Origin: Candidatus Bipolaricaulota bacterium
GTDB lineage: Bacteria > Bipolaricaulota > Bipolaricaulia > UBA7950 > UBA9294
Length of the DNA stretch: 10,868 nucleotides
Assembly (NCBI GenBank): GCA_020350845.1
Contig: CP070725.1
Location: 1,426,368-1,437,235 of the forward strand
Direction: 5' to 3'
The notes under the pieces are model-generated. The model was not told where the DNA came from. It ran no database searches and saw nothing but the letters and a program-made list of their open reading frames with translations. Positions 6,017 through 10,868 of this stretch are shown one piece after another. The position numbers and the translations under genes were made by a program. Position 1 is the first letter of the stretch; every line of letters starts with the position of its first letter.

Positions 6017-7115
6017 CTAGCCTGGCTTGGCGCCGATGCCCGCTTCCAGCGCAGCGTCGAGGAAGCGGTCGAGATCGCCGTCGAGGACGGAATCGACGTC
6101 TCCGACCTCGACCTCTGTGCGGTGGTCCTTGGCCATCCGGTAGGGATGGAGGACATAGGAGCGAATCTGGCTTCCCCACTCGATCTTGCTCTGCTCGCCG
6201 TGAAGCTCCTCGAGCTTCTCTGCCTGCTGCTCGCGGAGGAGTTCGCCGAGTCGCGAGTGCAGCACGCGCATTGCCGTCTCCTTGTTCTGATGCTGGCTGC
6301 GCTCGTTCTGACAGGAGACGACGATCCCCGTCGGCAGATGGGTGATGCGAACGGCGGAATCGGTCACGTTGACGTGCTGCCCCCCGGCCCCGGAGGAGCG
6401 GTAGGTGTCGATCCGCAGGTCGTCGGGGTCGATCTCGACGACCTCCTCCTCGAGGACGGGTATCACGCTCACTGCCGCGAAAGACGTGTGGCGGCGGTGC
6501 GCGGAGTCGAACGGGGAGATCCGTACCAGGCGGTGCACGCCGATCTCCGTCTTCAGGCGCCCGTAGGCGTACTCCCCCGAGACCTCGAGCGTGGCGCTGC
6601 GGAGCCCCGCCTCCTCGGCGGGGCTCACCTCGAGCATCTTCGCCGTGAAGCCCGTGCGCTCGCAGAACCGCACGTACATCCGCAGGAGCATGGAGGCCCA
6701 GTCGTGGGAGTCTGTGCCGCCGGCACCGGCATTGATCGAGAGGTAGCAGTCCGCGGGATCGTGTGCGTCCGCATAGAGCTGGGTCCGCCGCAGCTCGGCG
6801 AGGATCGCCTCCGCCTCCGGAAGTCGCGACTCCAGTCGGCGCAGCTCGTCATCGTCTCCCGCCTCCGACGCCATCTCGAAGAGCAGGGAGATCTCCTCCA
6901 CCTCCTCCTGTGCGCGGCGGAAGCGAGAGAGCCGGGAGCGAAGACGATCGAGCTCTCGTGACGACGCGGCAGCGCGCTGCCGATCGTCCCAGAAGCCCGG
7001 AGTCGACATCGCTCCCTCGAGGTGCGCTACCTCCGCTTCGATCTCGACGGGGTCAAAGGTGATCACCCAGCTTCCGCAGCCGGTCGACGAGCTCCTGCAC
7101 CTGTTCCGCGTCCAC
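6017..7115 (-). CDS. prfB: Peptide chain release factor 2 with programmed +1 frameshift
   Basis: RF2 ends translation at UGA and UAA codons. The product is made by a programmed +1 frameshift. The zero frame starts at GTG 7115 (behind GGGAGGG, 8-nt spacing), codes for 20 residues ending RLRKLGDHL, and stops at TGA 7055..7053. The site reads CTT TGA C as in E. coli; skipping one base after CTT gives LDPVEIEAEVAHLEG and then the rest. The full product is 365 residues, the same length as E. coli RF2. Marks of RF2 are the anticodon-like tripeptide SPF in VRISPFDSAHRR (about 200-202) and the catalytic SGAGGQHVN (GGQ about 244-246). The ATG at 7175 is an alternative start with poorer SD spacing. A GTG at 7066 opens the main frame without a shift, but it would discard the upstream coding segment. 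The frameshift lets RF2 level control its own synthesis. Confidence 0.95.
7053..7067 (-). promoter_or_regulatory. RF2 autoregulatory recoding site
   Basis: Minus-strand sequence GGTGATCACCTTTGA contains the slippery CTT followed by an in-frame TGA, with C as the next base. GGTGATC upstream is complementary to the GATCACC near the 3' end of 16S rRNA and may serve as the stimulatory internal Shine-Dalgarno. The G-rich part lies about 7 nt from CTT, further than the 3 nt seen in E. coli. Confidence 0.85.
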
Positions 7116-7209
7116 CGCGATCGCCCTCCCGATTCGCGAGATCCCTTTGCCTGTGGGACTCTTCGGCGCGAGCATGGTACCCAAGCCGTCCCTCCGCGGC
7201 CACCGACCT

Positions 7210-7289
7210 CGGGGTCGGGTCTCTATTCTTGAATGGATGAGAGCGGCATCGGGCGGAGTCGGCGTTTCGAGAATAGAGATCTGACCCCG
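7210..7289. repeat. Imperfect 24-bp inverted repeat, REP-like palindrome
   Basis: The arm 7210-7233 (CGGGGTCGGGTCTCTATTCT and on) pairs with 7266-7289 along 24 positions. The only three departures from Watson-Crick pairing are G-T wobbles, so either RNA or extruded DNA could fold. The loop is 32 nt and GC-rich. It lies in the divergent spacer of prfB and rsmI. Like the 3385-3455 palindrome it starts with GGGG-W-C and has a TATT or AATT core ending in CTCG or TTCG, so both look like one class of dispersed element. Confidence 0.8.
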
Positions 7290-7301
7290 CTTGAAGGGGC
7301 G

Positions 7302-7319
7302 AGGGTGACGGCGCACCCT
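7302..7319 (+). other. Small hairpin in the rsmI upstream region
   Basis: AGGGTG (7302-7307) pairs with CACCCT (7314-7319) over a 6-nt loop, about 40 nt before the rsmI start. It might lie in the rsmI leader. No function can be read from it. Confidence 0.25.
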
Positions 7320-7358
7320 TGAGACGATGGCGCCGGGGGCAGGGCGCGAGGAGAGTCG

Positions 7359-8234
7359 ATGGTCGAAGTCGAAAGAGCGGGAGAGCGACGCACGGGGCGG
7401 CTGTTCGTCGTCTCTCTTCCCATCGGGAATCTCGAAGACATCACGATCCGTGCCCTCCGAGTCTTGCGTAGTGTCGATCGGATCCTCGCCGAGGATACCA
7501 GGGACACACGTCGGGTCCTCGACCGCTATCGGATCACGACGCCGTTTTCGTCGAGTATCTATCAGGGCGTGGAGCGCGAACGCGTCGAACCCGTGCTGCG
7601 CGAGCTGCGGGCGGGCAGAGACGTCGCCCTGGTCAGCGACGCAGGGACGCCGCTGATCAGTGACCCCGGCTTCCCGCTCGTCCGGGCCGCCGTCGAGGCG
7701 GGGATCTCCGTCGTCCCCGTCCCCGGAGCCTCGGCGCTGCTCGCGGCGCTCGTCGCCTCCGGGGTGCCGTGTGACCGCTTCGCGTTCGACGGGATGCTCC
7801 CTCGGAAGGCGTCCGCGCGCACCGCCTACCTCCAGTCGCTTCGCTCGGAACGGCGGACGGTCGTGATCTATGAGTCGCCGCATCGCCTCCTGGCGGCGCT
7901 CGAGACGATCGCCGAGATCCTCCCGGGGCGGCGCCTTGTCCTCGCCCGTGAGCTGACGAAGCTCCACGAAGAGTTCCTCGAGGGCACGGCGTCGGAGATC
8001 CTCGAAGCCCTCCGCGACCGGGATCGTGTCCGTGGGGAGTGCGTCCTCGTCGTGCACGGCTCCTCGGGGTCCACTCCGAAGATCGAGCCCGAAGTGTGGG
8101 CCGAGATCGTCGCTCTCCTCCGGGAGGCGGAACTCCCGCGCAAGGCCGCCGCGCGGATCCTCGCCGCCGCCTTCGGCATCGCCAGGAACGACGCCTATCG
8201 GAAGTTGGGCGAGGCGGGGGACGATGGCCCGTAG
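7359..8234 (+). CDS. rsmI: 16S rRNA 2'-O-ribose C1402 methyltransferase
   Basis: The 291-residue protein is full length for RsmI, which uses S-adenosylmethionine to methylate the ribose of C1402 in the 16S decoding centre. The tetrapyrrole-methylase fold is clear: SLPIGNLEDIT (19-29), AEDTRDTR (44-51), ALVSDAGTPLISDPG (90-104), VPVPGASALLAAL (119-131), YESPHRLL (171-178) and LARELTKLHEE (195-205). The C-terminal segment ELPRKAAARILAAAFGIARNDAYRKL (258-283) is typical of the family. The ATG follows GAGGAGAG at proper spacing. The gene is divergent from prfB; both act on translation. Its stop TAG (8232-8234) is part of a heptamer repeat unit, so the last residues DDGP may derive from the array. 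Confidence 0.96.
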   Translation: MVEVERAGERRTGRLFVVSLPIGNLEDITIRALRVLRSVDRILAEDTRDTRRVLDRYRITTPFSSSIYQGVERERVEPVLRELRAGRDVALVSDAGTPLISDPGFPLVRAAVEAGISVVPVPGASALLAALVASGVPCDRFAFDGMLPRKASARTAYLQSLRSERRTVVIYESPHRLLAALETIAEILPGRRLVLARELTKLHEEFLEGTASEILEALRDRDRVRGECVLVVHGSSGSTPKIEPEVWAEIVALLREAELPRKAAARILAAAFGIARNDAYRKLGEAGDDGP

Positions 8235-8265
8235 CCCGTGGCCTGTAGCTCGTGGCCTGTGGGGC
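8224..8265. repeat. Heptamer array (GTRGCYY) at the end of rsmI
   Basis: The units GTAGCCC (8231-8237), GTGGCCT, GTAGCTC, GTGGCCT and GTGGGGC run in strict 7-bp register. The first GTAG supplies the rsmI stop codon, and the preceding ATGGCCC is a weaker unit. This is the same repeat as at 3297-3367 and likewise starts at a gene's 3' end. Confidence 0.65.
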
Positions 8266-8374
8266 GCCTCGAGTCTGCGGACGAGAAGGTGAGGCGTGGG
8301 ACTCCATCGTGTCTTCCTGAAGAGCCTCCCCTGGACGACGGAGGAAGGGCCCGTGCCGCAATGCGCGGGGATGG

Positions 8375-8380
8375 TAGAAT
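8375..8380 (+). promoter_or_regulatory. Possible -10 box before the secreted-protein gene
   Basis: TAGAAT, preceded by TGG, matches a -10 and lies 51 nt before the ATG at 8432. No good -35 is found 16-18 bp upstream (best is GTGCCG at 8353). The 200-bp gap after rsmI makes an own promoter likely, but this site is weak. Confidence 0.3.
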
Positions 8381-8431
8381 GGGTCGCTGCCCGCTCACTG
8401 AGATTGTCCGAGGCGCACGGAGGTGCAGAGG

Positions 8432-9589
8432 ATGAACGCCCGACGACGCGCAGCGATGCCGCTCCTGTTCCTTGCCGCACTGCTGATCCTCTCGAGCGCG
8501 GGGGCCACTGCTGACGACTGCTACGAGAATGTTCGCGTACGAGGCGGTGCCGACGTGATCAACGGGACCTACCGGTTCCAGAGGATGATAGACGGTCGGC
8601 CGGGCTTCCAGTGTTCGTCGAATCCGAGTGTCATCGTCTACTTCCAGGGCGAGTGGCACATGTACTACGACCAGGAGCTTCAGTACGACACGGTGTGGTA
8701 CTCGAACAGCTCGCAATCGATGACGCCTCCCACGTCAGGGTGGACGTGTGACGACTGCGATCTGCCGCCGTGTCCGACGCCGCGCGTCTCCGGCGGCGAG
8801 CCGTGCTCCGGGCAAGGCGAACCCGTGGTGGAGATCACCCTGGCCAAGACGCTCGATCTTCCGGAGGGTGAGGCTCCTCCAATGATCGGCAGCTTGCCGC
8901 TGTCGGCGGTGTTCTGTCTTGGAGAGGAGATTGCTGTCGATCTAGTCGTTGTCGAAGAAGACGGAGACCCAATCGAGAACGCCCAAGTCCATGCAGTGCT
9001 CTACTCCGTAGAGATCGGTGAGGACGAGGAGGTCCGGACAGAGATTCTCGAAGCCGCGGTACGTCCTGACCGCAGGACGGGTGAGTGCCACGTCGCGTTC
9101 GCCTCTGAGGAGCTCCCGGCGGCGATCTACGACCTCAAGCTGCGGGTCAATCCCCGCATACTCGATCCTACGTACTTCCGAATCCGCCTCGATCTCTGCA
9201 CCGACGGTGCCTCCGGAACGCCCGCCTGCTATGAGGACATCGTGGTCTCCGGAGCAGGCGAATCGGACGCGAACGGCAGCTACGAGTTCCTTGGACCCAA
9301 CGCGCTCACGGGGCGCCCCAGTTGGGGCTTCTATGCCTCGTCGGGTGAGGGCGTCAACCGCTACAGCGTGACGAGGCACATCTACTTCGATGCCGAGCAT
9401 GAGGCGTGGGTGATCTACGTTCTCACGCAGTCGTTCGGGCGGCGGTTCGCGGGCTACATCAACTACTCGACGGCAGGGACGCCGCCACGGACTGGCTGGG
9501 AGCCCCATCCCGAAGAGGGGTACTCCAGCCGCCTCCCGCTTCCTACGCTCACGGGCGGCGAACCGTGTACGGACCTGCCTGACGGCTAG
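8432..9589 (+). CDS. Secreted protein with a duplicated C-to-C domain, function unknown
   Basis: From the ATG at 8432 (GGAGGTG 6 nt upstream; GTG at 8423 overlaps that SD and is rejected) the protein has 385 residues. A signal peptide (about 1-27, ending SSAGATA) predicts export. Residues 30-125 and 266-379 are diverged copies of one module. Each opens with CYE(N/D), then NG(T/S)Y, GRP, a Y-F / W aromatic stretch, a YS segment, TPP-(T/R)-(S)GW, and closes with (S/T)GGEPC. Between them (about 131-258) lies a beta-rich Ig- or macroglobulin-like domain with DGDPIENAQVHAVLY and AIYDLKLRV. I recall similar GRP...TPP..GW modules in environmental bacterial and eukaryotic surface proteins but know no assigned function. 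Cysteines at module borders suggest disulfides outside the cytoplasm. No catalytic motif was seen; binding is the likeliest role. Confidence 0.85.
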   Translation: MNARRRAAMPLLFLAALLILSSAGATADDCYENVRVRGGADVINGTYRFQRMIDGRPGFQCSSNPSVIVYFQGEWHMYYDQELQYDTVWYSNSSQSMTPPTSGWTCDDCDLPPCPTPRVSGGEPCSGQGEPVVEITLAKTLDLPEGEAPPMIGSLPLSAVFCLGEEIAVDLVVVEEDGDPIENAQVHAVLYSVEIGEDEEVRTEILEAAVRPDRRTGECHVAFASEELPAAIYDLKLRVNPRILDPTYFRIRLDLCTDGASGTPACYEDIVVSGAGESDANGSYEFLGPNALTGRPSWGFYASSGEGVNRYSVTRHIYFDAEHEAWVIYVLTQSFGRRFAGYINYSTAGTPPRTGWEPHPEEGYSSRLPLPTLTGGEPCTDLPDG

Positions 9590-9856
9590 TCCGGAAGAAC
9601 GCACGCGCATCTGAGCTTCTCCATGGACGCGCACGCAGTCCGCGACTGCTCGGGATCCGAGCCTGGTGCCCGTCTCTAGCAGCGCGCTACGTGCCGCATT
9701 CTTCCGTCTCGCCCGCGCCGAACCGCGCGATGTGAGCAGTGAACGCGATGGCCCTCGTCCCCACAACCCGGCCATGTTCGCCCCACATGATCTCCATGCG
9801 AAGCGGAGAAGATTCCCCACGATGACTGCAAGAGCAAGACACAGGAGGTGAATTCC
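9590..9856. other. Intergenic region without a supported gene
   Basis: The region between the secreted-protein gene and the small DNA-binding gene holds no convincing coding sequence. A hairpin GCAGTC/GACTGC (9635-9640 and 9644-9649, loop CGC) is the only terminator-like structure, and it lacks a T-tract. A short open frame at 9666-9851 reads as arginine-rich, low-complexity sequence and is rejected. The promoter of the 9857 gene presumably lies here, but I could not pick it out. Confidence 0.5.
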
Positions 9857-10030
9857 ATGGCCAGGAAGGAGATTCTCGATAAGCTCTCCATCTATGTTCC
9901 GCAGAAGAAGGCGCCCGATCGCCCTGTGGAGCGTCTGATGAAGCTCGCGCAGCGGCGCGATCGCTCGGTGAACTACCTCGTCGTCGAGGCGATCCTGCAG
10001 TACCTCAAGCGCGAGGAGAACAAGAACTAG
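9857..10030 (+). CDS. Small ribbon-helix-helix-like protein
   Basis: The ATG at 9857 follows AGGAGGTG by 6 nt, an excellent ribosome binding site; the GTG at 9848 lies within that site and is rejected. The product has 57 residues. A short strand KLSIYVPQ (9-16) is followed by helix RPVERLMKLAQRRDRS (22-37) and helix VNYLVVEAILQYLKREE (38-54), the order of the ribbon-helix-helix (CopG/Arc/MetJ) fold. Such proteins bind DNA as dimers through the paired strands, and many serve as antitoxins or plasmid and operon regulators. No toxin gene is adjacent: the next gene is a phospholipase 128 bp away beyond a strong hairpin. It thus looks like a stand-alone regulator or DNA-binding protein. The fold is inferred by eye, so the function is uncertain. 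Confidence 0.75.
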   Translation: MARKEILDKLSIYVPQKKAPDRPVERLMKLAQRRDRSVNYLVVEAILQYLKREENKN

Positions 10031-10048
10031 CTGTCCGGGGATGTGATG

Positions 10049-10124
10049 CTGCGACGCCTTCCACGTCGCAGGCACGGGCCGTGCGGGAATCCCGCACGGC
10101 CCACTCCCTTTCCGGGAAGGCGTC
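10049..10124 (+). other. Competing RNA stems between the RHH and patatin genes
   Basis: CTGCGACG (10049-10056) can pair with CGTCGCAG (10064-10071). Alternatively GACGCCTTCC (10053-10062) can pair perfectly with GGAAGGCGTC (10115-10124). The two pairings share bases and exclude each other. The strong 12-bp hairpin at 10076-10102 is nested inside the long-range pairing. This layout resembles an attenuator or a compact structured RNA. It lies after the RHH stop and ends 34 nt before the patatin start. Confidence 0.5.
10076..10102 (+). terminator. Strong 12-bp GC hairpin
   Basis: GGGCCGTGCGGG (10076-10087) and CCCGCACGGCCC (10091-10102) form a perfect stem with an AAT loop, 45 nt after the RHH stop. 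The downstream ACTCCCTTTCC has only a short T-run. It is the best terminator candidate of the window and could also block transcription from the other side. Confidence 0.65.
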
Positions 10125-10158
10125 TTTCGGTGATCCTTGACGTGGGAAGGGAGGGATA

Positions 10159-10868
10159 GTGGCGATCCGGCGGGGCAAGCGGCGTGCGAAGAAGGGACCC
10201 CGTGTGGGGCTTGCCCTCGGCTCGGGGGGCGCCCGTGGTGCGGCGCACACCGGGGTGCTCAAGGTTCTCGGGCACGAGGGGATCCCGGTGCACTGCATCG
10301 CCGGCTCGAGCATCGGTGCCGTCGTCGGGGGTGCCCACGCCGCCGGGATTCCTCCGGCGCGGGTGGAAGAGGAGTGGCTGAGCGCGGATCTGATCAAGGT
10401 CGTGCGCGCCTTCTTCCCGACGCTCACTCGCTCCGGGATCAGCTCTGGAACGGAGAAGCGGCGCATCCTCTCCAGGGTGCTCGGGGAGGTCCAGATCGAG
10501 TCGCTGCCGGTCGCGTTCGCCGCCGTCGCGTGCGACATGGACTCCGGAGAGGCGGTCGCGATCACACGCGGCCCGCTCGTCGATGCCGTCCAGGCCTCGG
10601 CCTCGATCCCCGGCCTCTTCCGCCCCACGCGGCTCGGCGATCGGACCCTGGTGGACGGAGGACTCGTCGATCCGCTTCCCGTCGGAGCGTGCCGCGACCT
10701 GGGCCCGGACATCGTCCTCGCCGTCGACATCCATCCTGTGCCGAGTGCCGACGAGGAGACGAGAGCGGAGACGCTGTGGGACCGACTCGGCGAGCGGCTG
10801 CGGGAGGTCTTCCGGCAACATCACTGGCTCCCTGGGACGCTTCCCGAGCTTCTCGATCAGGCGCTCGG
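10159..10868 (+). CDS. Patatin-like phospholipase, 3' end outside window
   Basis: The GTG at 10159 follows GGGAGGG by a few bases and opens a frame of 236 codons that leaves the right edge. The patatin signatures are all present: oxyanion-hole GSGGARG (21-27), nucleophile elbow GSSIG with Ser51 in GxSxG, and DGG (Asp166 of the Ser-Asp dyad) in LVDGGLVDPLP. The order and spacing match bacterial RssA/YlbK-type esterases, which hydrolyse acyl groups of lipids at or near the inner membrane. The N-terminus RRGKRRAKK is unusually basic. ASASIPGLF (147-155) is a further family motif. It has an upstream spacer with a strong hairpin, so it probably is transcribed apart from the RHH gene or under control of that structure. 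The substrate is unknown. Confidence 0.92.
   Translation, partial: MAIRRGKRRAKKGPRVGLALGSGGARGAAHTGVLKVLGHEGIPVHCIAGSSIGAVVGGAHAAGIPPARVEEEWLSADLIKVVRAFFPTLTRSGISSGTEKRRILSRVLGEVQIESLPVAFAAVACDMDSGEAVAITRGPLVDAVQASASIPGLFRPTRLGDRTLVDGGLVDPLPVGACRDLGPDIVLAVDIHPVPSADEETRAETLWDRLGERLREVFRQHHWLPGTLPELLDQAL

Noticed and set aside
5924..6961. 345-codon plus-strand open frame over prfB
   Set aside because: It is antisense to RF2, which has intact SPF and GGQ motifs. The translation has no recognisable domain.
6017..7066. prfB starting at GTG 7066 without a frameshift
   Set aside because: It would ignore the CTTTGA site and the SD-preceded upstream frame. The shifted product has the exact family length.
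7116..8480. Upper part of a 475-codon minus-strand open frame over rsmI
   Set aside because: It is a shadow of rsmI. Only its last 20 codons (7115..7053) are real, as the RF2 leader.
9666..9851. Short plus-strand open frame before the RHH gene
   Set aside because: It is arginine-rich without domain character, has no SD, and overlaps the RHH gene's ribosome binding site.
9857..10868. Toxin-antitoxin pair formed by the RHH protein and its neighbour
   Set aside because: The next gene is a patatin-like lipase, separated by 128 bp and a strong hairpin, not an overlapping small toxin gene.

Overview
The window is high-GC DNA with Shine-Dalgarno (SD) sequences and frequent GTG starts, so it is bacterial. 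A class I hybrid cluster protein, a companion ferredoxin and an Rrf2 regulator point to an anaerobe or a facultative organism facing nitrosative or oxidative stress. A lipobox-bearing lipoprotein and a secreted protein fit a free-living environmental bacterium. The lineage cannot be fixed from sequence alone. The GC-rich, GTG-rich style with PKD lipoproteins and many short palindromes recalls uncultured phyla such as Bipolaricaulota, but this is only a guess.

Layout. At the left edge, a minus-strand gene starts at base 3 and runs out of the window. Its 270-bp divergent spacer holds a perfect dyad and a degenerate copy of it over the -10 of the next operon. Bases 274-3300 are one tightly packed plus-strand operon: an Rrf2 regulator, hybrid cluster protein (hcp), a 4Fe-4S protein and a 71-residue zinc-ribbon protein. 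They are separated by 0 bp, 37 bp and a 4-bp overlap. Bases 3301-3474 hold a degenerate heptamer array and a perfect 29-bp inverted repeat, followed by a beta-CASP metallo-beta-lactamase RNase (3475-4845) that may be leaderless. On the minus strand lie a three-PKD-domain lipoprotein (4989-5909, with its own promoter) and prfB (6017-7115, release factor 2), which carries the classic CTTTGA programmed +1 frameshift. A second long inverted repeat sits between prfB and the divergent rsmI (7359-8234). Then come a second heptamer array, a secreted protein with a duplicated domain (8432-9589), a 57-residue ribbon-helix-helix protein (9857-10030), a structured GC-rich spacer with a strong hairpin, and the start of a patatin-like phospholipase that leaves the right edge.

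How the genes work together. The first operon is a self-contained stress or redox module: the sensor-regulator is probably autoregulated, the Hcp is a NO/hydroxylamine or S-nitrosylation enzyme, the ferredoxin-like protein is a likely electron donor, and the zinc ribbon is of unknown role. The centre carries core translation and RNA functions (RF2, RsmI, beta-CASP RNase) interspersed with envelope or secreted proteins. No CRISPR array, tRNA, rRNA or transposase gene was seen. The most unusual features are non-coding: two long palindromes, two heptamer arrays that supply the stop codon of the preceding gene, the paired operators, and an attenuator-like set of competing stems before the patatin gene.
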